This document shows positions 8,882-17,763 of a DNA stretch of 64,000 nt, one piece after another. Position 1 is the stretch's first letter. The number at the start of each line of letters is the position of its first letter. The stretch spans positions 372,001 through 436,000 of the forward strand of contig JAJECX010000003.1 in the NCBI GenBank assembly GCA_022821805.1, in the 5' to 3' direction. The notes beneath the pieces are model-generated. The model did not search any database. It had not been told where the DNA came from and saw only the letters and a program-made list of their open reading frames with translations. A program made the position numbers and the translations under genes. This DNA is from Anaerolineae bacterium. Lineage in GTDB: Bacteria > Chloroflexota > Anaerolineae > Aggregatilineales > Phototrophicaceae.

Positions 8882-10444
8882 TTGGAACTGAATGTAGTCA
8901 ATTGGCTGTTGGCGCTGGCGCCGGTGCTGACGGTCCTGCTCCTGATGGTAGGCGCCGGCTGGGGCGGGGGGCGCGCTGGCTCGGCTGGCTTCCTTGTGGC
9001 GCTTGCGCTGGCGATGACGGCATTTGGCGGCGGCGCGGACCTGGTGCTGGTCGCCATCGGCAAGTCGATCTTGCTAGCGATTGATGTGCTTTACATCGTT
9101 TGGATGGCGCTCTTCTTCTACAACGTGACCAATGAAGCGGGCGCCGTCGGGCTGATCGGCCGCAGCTTGCATCGCCTGACGTCCGACCGCGCCGCCCAGA
9201 GTCTGCTCATCAGTTGGATCTTCGTATCGCTATTGCAAGGCGTCGGCGGGTTCGGCGTGCCGATAGCGGTGGTCGCGCCGCTGCTAGTTGGTTTGGGATA
9301 CACCGCGACTCAATCGGTGATTATGGCGTCGCTCGGTCATGGCTGGGCGGTGACCTTCGGCTCGCTGGGCACATCCTTCGTCGCGCTGACTGCGGTGACC
9401 GGACTCCCGGGCGAAACGCTTGCGCATGAGGCCGCCGTAGTCTTGGGTTTTTCCTGCTTGTTCAGCGGCGCGCTGGTTGCTTACGCAAGCGCCGGTTGGA
9501 GCGGTTTTAGGCGTTTGATTCCCATGCTATTGATCGTTGGCGCGACAATGGGATGGACGCAGTGGTGGATCGCCACCAATGGCATCTGGACGCTTGGCTC
9601 GACATCGGGCGCTTTGGCCGGCGCCTTGGTTGGCGTGGCCTACGTCTTGTCGCCGCTGCATCGGGGCAGTTCCAAGCGCGCTCCTGCGGACCGAGGCGAG
9701 CGCGGACGCAGCCTTGCCCTGGCGCTGGCGGCCTATGTCATCTTGCTCGCGCTGGCTTTCTCCGCGAATTTACTTGAGCCCTTGGAACAGCTTTTGGACA
9801 GCATTTTGATTCAGCCAGACTTCCCGGCGGTGACGACCTCATTTGGCTGGGCGGCGCCGGCCGAAAGCGGGCGAGCGATCAGCGTCTTCGGTCACGCGGG
9901 CGCCATCCTGTTCTACGCCGGGCTGAGCGCCTTTCTGATGTATCGCGCTGCCGGTTGTTTCGACAGTCCCTCGGTGTGGACCGATATCTGGCGGCAGGTT
10001 AAAAGATCGGCTCTTAAGACAACAATAGCCATCTTTGCGCTGGTGGCCATGGCATCGCTGATGACGCACAGCGGCATGACCCAGATGATCGCGCGCGGCA
10101 TCAGCGAGACTTTTGGCGCCGAAATCTATCCGCTGTTCGCGCCATTCATCGGCGCCTTGGGCGCCTTCATGACTGGCAGCAACGCCAATTCGAATGTAGT
10201 CTTCGGCGCCTTGCAGCAAGAGACGGCGACGCTGCTGACGCTGAGCGCGCCTGTCATTCTTGCCGGTCAGACGGCGGGCGCATCGCTCGGCAGTGTTTTG
10301 GCGCCGGCGAAGATCATAGTTGGCTGCAGCACGGTTGGGCTGAGCGGCCAGGAAGGACCGGTGATTCGGCGTATGCTGATGCTGGGATTGATACCGGTGG
10401 TATTCGTCGCTCTCTTCACATTTGCTCGTTCGAGCGGCGCATGA
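8882..10444 (+). CDS. L-lactate permease family transporter (LctP)
   Basis: Multi-pass permease of 520 residues with about 12-14 hydrophobic helices. Family motifs such as GVGGFGVPIAV (about residues 121-131) and SLGHGWAVTFGSLGTSF are clearly visible. The family imports lactate or glycolate with protons. Here the substrate may be another short 2-hydroxy acid made or used by the neighbouring dehydrogenase. The start is a TTG with GGAG eight bases upstream, and no upstream ATG is available. It lies 91 bases after the amidase and is convergent with the TPP-enzyme gene, 40 bases away. Confidence 0.9.
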   Translation: MELNVVNWLLALAPVLTVLLLMVGAGWGGGRAGSAGFLVALALAMTAFGGGADLVLVAIGKSILLAIDVLYIVWMALFFYNVTNEAGAVGLIGRSLHRLTSDRAAQSLLISWIFVSLLQGVGGFGVPIAVVAPLLVGLGYTATQSVIMASLGHGWAVTFGSLGTSFVALTAVTGLPGETLAHEAAVVLGFSCLFSGALVAYASAGWSGFRRLIPMLLIVGATMGWTQWWIATNGIWTLGSTSGALAGALVGVAYVLSPLHRGSSKRAPADRGERGRSLALALAAYVILLALAFSANLLEPLEQLLDSILIQPDFPAVTTSFGWAAPAESGRAISVFGHAGAILFYAGLSAFLMYRAAGCFDSPSVWTDIWRQVKRSALKTTIAIFALVAMASLMTHSGMTQMIARGISETFGAEIYPLFAPFIGALGAFMTGSNANSNVVFGALQQETATLLTLSAPVILAGQTAGASLGSVLAPAKIIVGCSTVGLSGQEGPVIRRMLMLGLIPVVFVALFTFARSSGA

Positions 10445-10484
10445 TTTGGCTTGGCGAACCGCGGCTGGCGCGCCTGCGAAAGTG

Positions 10485-12089
10485 TTAGCCAGCCCTATCA
10501 ACAGTCGTCGGATAGCCAATCGGGTCGATCATCACATCAATCAACATAGGCGCCTGGCGCGCCAGTCCTGCGCCGATGGCTTCGTCGCAATCCAGTCTGG
10601 AATTGACTTTTCGATAGGCTATCCCGTAAGCGTTGGCGATGTGTTCGAAATCCGGGTTGGCAAATTCGGTGCCGAAGGCTTGCCGTCCGCGCCTTGTCTG
10701 TGCGGAACGAATCAGGTCCAGCGCCGAGTCGTTCATCAACGCGATGAGCGCCGGCAGTTGCCTTTCCACCAGTAGCCCCAGCTCGCCAATGACCATCGCC
10801 AGCCCGGCGTCGCCGGTGATGCAGACGACCGGCTGACGGGTGATTTCCGCCGCCGCGATCGCGCTGCTCAAACCGAAGCTCATCGCCGACAGCCCATTGG
10901 ACACGAAGTAGCGGTTCGGCAGCCGCGGGCGCCATTCCAGCGCCGTGAAAATCTTGTGCGAGCCGACATCGGTGGTCAGGATGATGTCGTCCGGCGTGTA
11001 TTCCCGCAATGAAGACAAGAATGTTTGCGGCAAAATGCGACCATTTGACGGCCTTGGCAGTTGCCGCCGTTTGAGCCGCTGCCGAAACAGCCGCACTCTT
11101 TCCGCGCCCCAATTCCGCTCGGTGTTAGCCCGGGCTTCGCCAAGGGCGTTAAGGCTGTCGTCGACCGGGCCAACCAACTCCAATTCGCAGGCGATCTGCG
11201 GATCGTGATTGGTCCATTCCGCAATCCAGATCAGCGGCTTCTCGTAATCCCAAGGTTTTACCAATTCAACCACATCGAAACCGATCGCAACTACGCAGTC
11301 GGCTTCATCAAGCAAGTCGTAGACGGGATCCTCGCGCGTCAATCCGACCGTGCCGGCGAATAGCGGATGATCCGCTGAAAGCGCGCCCTTGCTCTTCGGC
11401 GTATCAATCAAGGGCGAGTTCAGCGACTCGGCAAGAAAGCGGATTTGCTGATAGGGTCGGTTCGGCTCCAAGCCCAAGCCGGCCACGATTATTGGCTTCC
11501 TTTTGTCGTCAAGCAGGTGGCGAGCCGCGCGGATATCGGAGGCATTTACGGCGTCAGTCTCACGCTTGGTCTGAGCCGGGCTGACTGCCTGCATAGCCTG
11601 CGCCGCGATGCGATTATGAATGCTAATATGTACCGGTCCCGGGCGATTCGCTGTTGCCAGGCTGAGCGCCTGCGGAATTGCTTCGGCGGCGTTTTCTGCG
11701 GTCAACTCGGTTGTGCGCTTGCAGACCGGGCGAAACATGGCGCTAAGGTCGATAACTTGATGGCTGTGCTTGCCGATCACCGCGGGATCATTTGCCGCCG
11801 TGATCAGCAGGACGGGCGCGCGATCGAGGTAGGCGTGCGCCAGCCCGGCATAAGCGTTAGCCGCGCCGGGACCCAAGGTGGTCAGCGCGACGCCGATTGT
11901 GCCAGTCAGGCGCGCGTCGGTCGCCGCCATAAAGCAAGCGCTGCTTTCGTTCTTGACCAGCAGAAAGTCGATGCCGCGCCGCCGAAGCGCGTCGAGAATC
12001 TCGACATTTTCTCCGCCGGGCAAGCCATAGACCCGCTTCACGCCCACGCCGATCAATTGCTCGGCGAAATACTCAGCGACTGTCGTCAT
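10485..12089 (-). CDS. TPP-dependent enzyme, acetolactate synthase large-subunit-like
   Basis: Thiamine-pyrophosphate enzyme of 534 codons. It has an N-terminal Pyr domain (GLPGGEN near 22-28, catalytic-type Glu near 48), a central domain, and a C-terminal PP domain with GDAGLAM and a downstream NDSALD. The PP domain has the GD...N metal and diphosphate motif with a small change (GDA rather than GDG). The start at 12089 is preferred to 12137 because the longer N-terminus is polar and unrelated to the fold. No ilvN regulatory subunit follows, so biosynthetic acetolactate synthase is unlikely. A catabolic decarboxylase or carboligase is more probable. The aminotransferase gene is divergent. Confidence 0.85.
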   Translation of the reverse strand: MTTVAEYFAEQLIGVGVKRVYGLPGGENVEILDALRRRGIDFLLVKNESSACFMAATDARLTGTIGVALTTLGPGAANAYAGLAHAYLDRAPVLLITAANDPAVIGKHSHQVIDLSAMFRPVCKRTTELTAENAAEAIPQALSLATANRPGPVHISIHNRIAAQAMQAVSPAQTKRETDAVNASDIRAARHLLDDKRKPIIVAGLGLEPNRPYQQIRFLAESLNSPLIDTPKSKGALSADHPLFAGTVGLTREDPVYDLLDEADCVVAIGFDVVELVKPWDYEKPLIWIAEWTNHDPQIACELELVGPVDDSLNALGEARANTERNWGAERVRLFRQRLKRRQLPRPSNGRILPQTFLSSLREYTPDDIILTTDVGSHKIFTALEWRPRLPNRYFVSNGLSAMSFGLSSAIAAAEITRQPVVCITGDAGLAMVIGELGLLVERQLPALIALMNDSALDLIRSAQTRRGRQAFGTEFANPDFEHIANAYGIAYRKVNSRLDCDEAIGAGLARQAPMLIDVMIDPIGYPTTVDRAG

Positions 12090-12143
12090 TATCGATATCC
12101 GTCTGTTTTGTGGCGCATTTTGATTATGCAGCTTCACGGCATT

Positions 12144-12173
12144 CTGTCAAAGGGAACGCGGACGGTGTACAAT
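12144..12173 (+). promoter_or_regulatory. Predicted promoter for the aminotransferase gene
   Basis: CTGTCA (4/6) and TACAAT (5/6) are spaced 18 bases apart, with the -10 box ending 37 bases before the first ATG. It lies in the divergent gap between the TPP enzyme and the aminotransferase. TACAAT recurs as a plausible -10 element elsewhere in this window. Confidence 0.5.
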
Positions 12174-12209
12174 TTGGCGCCGTAGACCTGTGATTGAGCG
12201 CGCGACAGA

Positions 12210-13484
12210 ATGAGAGCAGCGATGACCTTTGTGCGGGTCGCTAAATCGGGAACCTTGTCCCTGAACGAAAAGACTCAGGAAATTGAAAATACAGGACGCC
12301 CGGTTTACCGCTTTGGTTTTGGCGAATCGCCCTTTCCGCCAACGCAGCGCGTGCAAGATGCCTTGCGCGGAGCGGCGCGGCGCACGGATTACACCGCTGT
12401 GGCGGGACTGCCGGAATTGCGCCAGAAAGTCGCCGCCTTCCATCACGAAGTAGATGGCTATCCGATCACTGCCGAGCAGGTCCTGATTGCGCCGGGCACC
12501 AAGCCGCTGCTGCACAACATCATGCGCGCTTTTCATCGCGCGGCGGTTTACCTTCCAGGTCCGTCCTGGGTCTCCTACGCGCCGCAAGCTCGCTTGGCAA
12601 GCCATGAGGTAACCGTCATTCCGACATCTTATGAATGTCGCTGGCGAATAAAACCCGCGCAACTTGAACGCGCCTTCAAAGGCGCAGGCGGAGCGGACCG
12701 AGAAAAACTAATCGTCTTGAATTATCCCGGCAATCCCGATGGCTTGACCTACAGCCGCGCTGAGTTGGAAGCGCTGACAGTCGTCTTGCGCAAGCACGGC
12801 GTTTGGGCGATATCGGACGAGATCTACGCGCTGCTGGATCATCGAGGCGGCCATGTCTCGCTGGCCCAAGTCTATCCCGAGCGGACGCTGGTCACGACCG
12901 GTTTGTCGAAGTGGAGCGGCGCTGGCGGCTGGCGCCTGGGCGCGCTGATTCTGCCGCCGGACGCGCCGGGCGAATTGCGCGAGGCGCTGGTCGGCTTGGG
13001 CTCGGAGACTTATTCCTGCGCTCCCGCTCCTATACAGGTGGCTGCGCTTTCCGCCTACGAGCTGGATGGCGAAACTTCCACCTTCCTGGAAGCGCAGCGG
13101 CGGATTCTGCGCGCGATCGGCTCGGTCGTTCATTGCGCCCTGGTCGCCTGCGGCCTTCGCGCGCATGCGCCGCAGGGCGGATTTTATCTGCTGCTGGATT
13201 TCAGCCGCTTCGCGGAAGAATTAGCTGAGCGCGGCATTGGAAACGACGCTCAACTTTGCGATCGGCTGCTCACGGAAACGGGCGTTGCTTTATTGCCGGG
13301 GGACGCCTTTGGCATGCCTCGCGCGGCGCTTACCGCACGGATGGCATATGTCGATTTTGATGGACAGGCTGCGCTCCGGGACGCGGATCGGATCGAGACG
13401 ACGGCGACAAAGCACGCGGCGAAAATGCTGGATGGCATTCGCGCGCTGGGCAATTGGCTCAATCAGCCGGACAGCAACAGGTAA
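12210..13484 (+). CDS. Pyridoxal-phosphate aminotransferase, class I/II
   Basis: Fold-type I PLP enzyme of 424 residues that transfers amino groups between an amino acid and a 2-oxo acid. Visible features are the substrate/cofactor region DYTAVAGLPELR, the Asn-Pro segment NYPGNPDG (a variant of the usual NPNNPTG), SDEIY with the cofactor Asp and Tyr, and the Schiff-base Lys in TGLSKWSGAGGWRLG. Two ATGs four codons apart (12210, 12222) are possible starts. The 3' end overlaps the convergent TauE gene by 22 bases. The substrate is unknown. Confidence 0.9.
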   Translation: MRAAMTFVRVAKSGTLSLNEKTQEIENTGRPVYRFGFGESPFPPTQRVQDALRGAARRTDYTAVAGLPELRQKVAAFHHEVDGYPITAEQVLIAPGTKPLLHNIMRAFHRAAVYLPGPSWVSYAPQARLASHEVTVIPTSYECRWRIKPAQLERAFKGAGGADREKLIVLNYPGNPDGLTYSRAELEALTVVLRKHGVWAISDEIYALLDHRGGHVSLAQVYPERTLVTTGLSKWSGAGGWRLGALILPPDAPGELREALVGLGSETYSCAPAPIQVAALSAYELDGETSTFLEAQRRILRAIGSVVHCALVACGLRAHAPQGGFYLLLDFSRFAEELAERGIGNDAQLCDRLLTETGVALLPGDAFGMPRAALTARMAYVDFDGQAALRDADRIETTATKHAAKMLDGIRALGNWLNQPDSNR

Positions 13485-14197
13485 ACGCTTAACACTGCCA
13501 GCGGGATCATCATCATCCATTCGAAGATCCGCTGATTGATGCGGTCAATCAAGCGACGCGCGACCAAAACGGAAGGCGGAATCAGCAAAAATACCCAGGC
13601 GATGCTCAAGAGACGGTCATAGTCAAATAGCTCGAGGGCGATGAATCCCGGAACCTTCGTCAGGTTCATTACGGCGAAGAAAAGCGTGGTAGTGCCAACG
13701 AAGCGGCGCGGCGTCATCTTCGGCTGCAGCAGCAGATAAGCGGTAAATGGGGGCGCGCCAACATTCGCCAATGTCGAACCGAAACCGGAAGCCCAGCCGG
13801 CGAAGTAGCCGTGCCAGGCGCGCGGCTGGTAGGCGAGCGTTGCCAAACGGTCGCTGGCGATTTTGAAGCTAAGCGCGAGCAATGTCAGTCCGCCAATCAC
13901 CCGTTTGAGCGTTGTGGCGTCTATGGCATCCAGCACAAGCGCGCCCAGCAGGACGCCGATCAAACCTGGCGCTATCATTAAGGCGATATAGTGGCGGTCC
14001 CATTGCCGCCAATAGAAGTAGAGGGCGAAGATATCGGCGAAGATCAAGAGCGGAAGCACCAAGGCGACGGCGACTTGTGGCTCGATGATCAAAGTAAGCA
14101 GCGGCACGGTCAAGGCGACGGGAACGGGTCCGCCGATCCCGCCTTTTGAAATCCCAACCAGGATGCCGACTACTGCATATAAAAGGATTTCTTCCAC
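13463..14197 (-). CDS. Sulfite exporter TauE/SafE family membrane protein
   Basis: Small multi-pass permease of 244 residues with about eight helices. The family's first repeat is GILVGISKGGIGGPV and the second is GYFAGWASGFGSTLANVGAPP. A GTG at 14197 is taken as start because the 64 residues upstream in frame are polar and Arg/Ser-rich, unlike the family. Members export sulfite, sulfoacetate or other organosulfur anions, or remain uncharacterised. It is convergent with the aminotransferase and divergent from a methyltransferase. A link to sulfite disposal is inferred only from family membership. Confidence 0.87.
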   Translation of the reverse strand: MEEILLYAVVGILVGISKGGIGGPVPVALTVPLLTLIIEPQVAVALVLPLLIFADIFALYFYWRQWDRHYIALMIAPGLIGVLLGALVLDAIDATTLKRVIGGLTLLALSFKIASDRLATLAYQPRAWHGYFAGWASGFGSTLANVGAPPFTAYLLLQPKMTPRRFVGTTTLFFAVMNLTKVPGFIALELFDYDRLLSIAWVFLLIPPSVLVARRLIDRINQRIFEWMMMIPLAVLSVYLLLSG

Positions 14198-14332
14198 GCC
14201 TGACTGACCAATCGCTAGCGATCGCTGTGGTAGACAAGAATTATATGATAGCTGAGCTCGGCTTGCGAGGCGGGAATGCTGGGGCGCGCGTTCGCATTTC
14301 GACTGCCGATGTAAGGAATGTCGCCGCCGCGT

Positions 14333-14338
14333 TACAAT
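14333..14338 (+). promoter_or_regulatory. -10 like TACAAT before the methyltransferase gene
   Basis: TACAAT overlaps the ATG at 14337, so transcription from it would start near 14345. That would place the upstream ATG outside the mRNA and favour the TTG at 14370 as start. No convincing -35 was found. Confidence 0.35.
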
Positions 14339-14369
14339 GAGGTTCTGCGAATCGAGACGGAGACCGACA

Positions 14370-15170
14370 TTGGACATCAAGCGACTCAACGACGAAGGTC
14401 GCGAACTGTGGAATCAGAAAGCGCATTTCTGGGATGCGCTGCACGGTGACTTCGGCAATATGTTTCATCAGCGGCTAGTCGAACCTAGCGTATTGCAGCT
14501 GCTGGAATTAAAAGCGGGCGATATCGTGCTGGATGTCGGCTGCGGCAACGGCGCTTTTGCTCGCCGGCTGGCGGAGCGCGGCGCGTTGGTTACCGCCTTC
14601 GACTATAGCGAAGAACTGATTCGCCTGGCGAAGGCGCGCGGCGCGGCGCTTTCGGCGGCGGTCGATTTCCGCGTCATCGACGGAACCGACGAGGCGGCCA
14701 TGCTGGCGCTTGGCGCCGGACGTTTCGATGGCATCACTTGCGCGATGGCTTTGATGGATATGCCAACGATCGATCCGCTGTTTCGGGCGGCGGCTTGCTT
14801 GCTCAGGCAGGGTGGGCGCTTCGTCTTTGCCACGCAGCACCCGGCATTCAACTCCAACAATCCCATCTTCGTGCATGAGAAAGAAGATCGCGATGGCGTC
14901 GTGGGCGATCATTATGCGGTCAAGCTGCGCGCATATCTCGATATGCCGCCGGTGAAAGGGGCGGGCGCGCCGGGCGAGCCAGCCCCGCATTACTACTATC
15001 ATCGGAGCTTGAGCGAGCTGCTGGGCGCCGCGTTCGCCGCCGGATTCGTACTTGACGGCTTGCTGGAGCCGGCCTTCAGCGCGGATGACGCGGAAGCCTC
15101 GGAAGGATTGTCCTGGTCCAAGCTGGCGCAGATCCCGCCCGTGCTCAGCGGGCGTTTGCGGCTGGCTTAG
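14370..15170 (+). CDS. Class I SAM-dependent methyltransferase
   Basis: Soluble methyltransferase of 266 residues. Motif I is VLDVGCGNGAFARRL, followed by an acidic residue after strand 2 (TAFDYSEEL), and a motif III/IV region with DGITCAMALMDMP. The start is a TTG at 14370, chosen because ACGGAG lies eight bases upstream and an ATG at 14337 overlaps a -10 box. It could act on a small molecule, since no RNA or protein substrate domain is present. It ends four bases into the convergent B3/B4 gene. Confidence 0.87.
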   Translation: MDIKRLNDEGRELWNQKAHFWDALHGDFGNMFHQRLVEPSVLQLLELKAGDIVLDVGCGNGAFARRLAERGALVTAFDYSEELIRLAKARGAALSAAVDFRVIDGTDEAAMLALGAGRFDGITCAMALMDMPTIDPLFRAAACLLRQGGRFVFATQHPAFNSNNPIFVHEKEDRDGVVGDHYAVKLRAYLDMPPVKGAGAPGEPAPHYYYHRSLSELLGAAFAAGFVLDGLLEPAFSADDAEASEGLSWSKLAQIPPVLSGRLRLA

Positions 15171-15868
15171 ATCGCCGGACTGTCGGCGTCAAGCGCGGCA
15201 GAATCATAACTGCCGCCGGCGTAGTCGGCGAATAGCCTCAGCAGGTCCGCGAGGGCGTTTTCGATATCGCCGCTTCCGCCGTCGTGGTGCGCCTCAATGG
15301 TGATGACCGCGTCTGCTGTAGAGGCGTTGGCGGCGCTGGTCGCGCTCTGACGCCAACACCATCTTCTTGCCACCACCATGCGCGCCTCATCGGAGAAAAT
15401 CACTTCGCCCGGCGCCGGATGGACGATCTTGTCGCTGCCGAGGTCCATGAACTCTTCACTGCCATCGGCGTAATGCACGGTGATCGGCGCCGCGATCTGG
15501 CGTGTATCAAATATGGCGACGGGCAGACCGTAGCGGATGCTAACCAGGTTGCCGATATCGACCAGCGTGTTGATACAAGGGATATCGCCTTTCTTAGTTA
15601 AGCGGCGCAGCAGGGACTCAGCGGCGCTGCGATATTTGGTTGGCGAAACTCCGAAGGCGCTGATCGCCCGCCGCCAGGCGCTAAGCGTCGGCAATTCGCT
15701 GAGCGGCGTCGCGCCGATGCGCGCCTTGACCGCTGTCTGCTCGTCCAAATAGAGATTACGCAGCGTATCGGGCATCGGCGCGTTGGTCATGCCTTGCGCG
15801 ACGATAACGCCGGCGGCCAGAGCGGGATAATTCTCAATAATTTGTATATCGTATTGAAAACTTGTCAC
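15167..15868 (-). CDS. B3/B4 (tRNA-binding-like) domain protein
   Basis: Protein of 233 residues related to the B3/B4 domain of phenylalanyl-tRNA synthetase beta, a stand-alone family of uncertain role. Typical features are the APM-rich N-terminus, SAWRRAISAFGVSPTKYRSAAESL, then INTLVDIGNLVSIRYGLPVAIFD and the HPAPGEVIFSDE segment. Stand-alone copies may edit or bind aminoacyl-tRNA, but this is not established. The GTG start lies one base beyond the MFS stop. The GGAGG ribosome site sits within the last codons of the MFS frame on the same strand, so the two genes overlap functionally. Confidence 0.85.
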   Translation of the reverse strand: MTSFQYDIQIIENYPALAAGVIVAQGMTNAPMPDTLRNLYLDEQTAVKARIGATPLSELPTLSAWRRAISAFGVSPTKYRSAAESLLRRLTKKGDIPCINTLVDIGNLVSIRYGLPVAIFDTRQIAAPITVHYADGSEEFMDLGSDKIVHPAPGEVIFSDEARMVVARRWCWRQSATSAANASTADAVITIEAHHDGGSGDIENALADLLRLFADYAGGSYDSAALDADSPAI

Positions 15869-15869
15869 A

Positions 15870-17168
15870 TTAACCTCCAGGCGCCGGTTCGGGCGCGACA
15901 GCTAAAATGTACGACTCCCGCTTCTCCAGCAATTGCGCGATTCTCGCCCAAATGATCAGCGGCGCAAGCGAAATCAGCGCCGCTCCGAAGACGATGGACT
16001 GTATGCCAGCGTTTCCCACTGCGTCGATCAGCAAGCCAAGTACGACGATGCCGATGCTCTGCACCAATTCGAAACCGGCGAAGTCAAGCGAAAAGGTCCG
16101 GCCCAAGTACTCATCGGGCACGACCTGCTGAATGATAACCGAGCTGTAAGTCCAGTTCACTGAGCCGCCCATCGCCCGAACTAGAACCGCCAGCGTCAGG
16201 AATTCCAACGATGGCGCCAATCCCCAAAACAGCCAGCCGAGCGCCATCAAGGCGAAGCCGATAATGATCAATCGGCGCAGAACTCGGACCGAGCCATCGC
16301 TGAAGCGGTTGGTAATCAAGGGACCAATGATTGCGCCCAAGCCAAATGCCGCCCAAAGTATCGCCATGGATGTAATGCCGCCCTCGCCCAATACAAAAAC
16401 CTGCGTGCCGTAGATGATCAGCACCGTATCAGCGCTGGTAATGCTCTGTCCCATCTTTACGAACAGCGGCGCCGCTGCCTCGCGATGCTTGGTGAGGTAG
16501 CGGATGCCATCACGGAATGTTCGCTGTGACTTATCTTTGACCTTGCGCGCATCCCCGCCGATTTCAGAGCGTGGCCTTTCCGGTATCACGATGGTTACAA
16601 CCAGCAATGCGGAAAGGACAAAGGTCAGCGAATCAATCAGAAGCGCCGCCTGGATGCCCAGAAGCTCGGCGACAAGGCCGCCGGTAATCGCGCCGATCGC
16701 CAGCATCGCCGACCAAGTCACGCTGCTGAGCGTATTGCCGATGACCAATTGATGTCGGTAGAGGATGCTCGGCATGATTGCGTTCCGAGCCGGCTCGAAT
16801 ATCGAGGAGATGAGAAACTGAATCACGATGAACACATAGATCAGCGGCAGATATTCGGGACCTTGGGTGGTGAATAATAAGCCTAGAACGGCTAATGCGC
16901 GTAAAATATCACTGGCAATGAGGAGCCGTTTGCGATCAAAGCGATCGGCGAGCACACCGGCCAGGGGACGCATCAGCAGCGGCGGGATCAGGCGGGCGAT
17001 GAGGAAGGCGCTGACGGCGATGCCCTGGTATCCAGTGCCTTCGGTGTAGGATACGATCAGCGCGGAGATGACAATCGTGCTGAACCAGTCGCCGAGGAGG
17101 CTGACGAGTTGCGCCGCCCACAACTTTGCGAAATCTCGGTTGCTGCTGATGAGCTTGAAATAATCCAT
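15870..17168 (-). CDS. MFS transporter (EntS-like, DHA3-type)
   Basis: Twelve-helix major facilitator permease of 432 residues. The N-terminus NRDFAKLWAAQLVSLLGDWF is typical of the EntS/MefA-like MFS_3 group, and LADRFDRKRLL is the conserved loop 2-3 motif. The start ATG at 17168 has AGGA eight bases upstream. The longer frame to 17417 adds a Ser/Arg-rich stretch overlapping the crcB upstream region and is rejected. Likely an exporter of a small molecule. An 11-bp palindrome lies 27 bases upstream. The stop is one base beyond the GTG start of the B3/B4 gene. Confidence 0.9.
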   Translation of the reverse strand: MDYFKLISSNRDFAKLWAAQLVSLLGDWFSTIVISALIVSYTEGTGYQGIAVSAFLIARLIPPLLMRPLAGVLADRFDRKRLLIASDILRALAVLGLLFTTQGPEYLPLIYVFIVIQFLISSIFEPARNAIMPSILYRHQLVIGNTLSSVTWSAMLAIGAITGGLVAELLGIQAALLIDSLTFVLSALLVVTIVIPERPRSEIGGDARKVKDKSQRTFRDGIRYLTKHREAAAPLFVKMGQSITSADTVLIIYGTQVFVLGEGGITSMAILWAAFGLGAIIGPLITNRFSDGSVRVLRRLIIIGFALMALGWLFWGLAPSLEFLTLAVLVRAMGGSVNWTYSSVIIQQVVPDEYLGRTFSLDFAGFELVQSIGIVVLGLLIDAVGNAGIQSIVFGAALISLAPLIIWARIAQLLEKRESYILAVAPEPAPGG

Positions 17169-17194
17169 GCGCGTTTCCTGTCGCGAAAAGGTAG

Positions 17195-17205
17195 TGTACT
17201 GTACA
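17195..17205. promoter_or_regulatory. Palindrome TGTACTGTACA in the MFS/crcB divergent region
   Basis: Perfect 5+1+5 inverted repeat lying 27-37 bases upstream of the MFS start. It would suit a dimeric regulator of the transporter. No regulator gene is adjacent, so this is only a candidate. Confidence 0.35.
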
Positions 17206-17323
17206 AAAAGCCTCGATGCACGGCGAAGATAGGCAGCATGGCGCGATTTCCCGACGGCTTCGGACACATGTTTGTTCATGAGCGGGTGACACAGCATCGA
17301 ACGGTATTTTTCGGGAGCTAACG

Positions 17324-17719
17324 ATGGACAGTCTGATTGCTGTTGGCATAGGCGGATTCTTCGGCGCCAGTGCGCGCTATTTGCTCTCGCTTTGGACCGA
17401 TAACTTGCTGATTCCACGCCTGGGCGCCTTCCCTTACGGCACGCTCCTGGTAAATGTCATTGGATCGTTCGGGCTCGCGCTATTTGGCGCCTGGTTCAGC
17501 GAAAGAGCGGGGTTGTCTCCACAACTCCGTCTGCTTGTCGGCGCGGGTTTTTTCGGCGCATTCACCACCTTCTCGACTTTCGCCAACGAAAGCATCGCTT
17601 TGATGCAGGGCGGCGCCTCGGCTCTATTCCTTTTGAACCTGTTGCTAACGAACGCCAGTTGCTTGCTCGGCGTCATCGCGGGGCTATTCCTGGGACAGCG
17701 CCTGTTAGGATTGACGTAA
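17324..17719 (+). CDS. crcB: Fluoride channel CrcB/Fluc
   Basis: Small four-helix membrane protein of 131 residues that exports fluoride as a dual-topology dimer. Family signatures are FGASARYLLS near residue 14, GTLLVNVIGSF near 39-49 and GFFGAFTTFSTF near 72-83 (the Phe-box and sodium-site region). A fluoride riboswitch was looked for in the 155 bases upstream and not seen. A single copy is present. It is followed 44 bases later by uppP on the same strand. Confidence 0.95.
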   Translation: MDSLIAVGIGGFFGASARYLLSLWTDNLLIPRLGAFPYGTLLVNVIGSFGLALFGAWFSERAGLSPQLRLLVGAGFFGAFTTFSTFANESIALMQGGASALFLLNLLLTNASCLLGVIAGLFLGQRLLGLT

Positions 17720-17763
17720 TTGTGTTCACATATTGTTGATTCGCTATCCATAAGGACGCGGCG

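Noticed and set aside
17169..17323. Fluoride riboswitch upstream of crcB
   Set aside because: The conserved crcB RNA core elements were looked for and not found; only a short palindrome is present.
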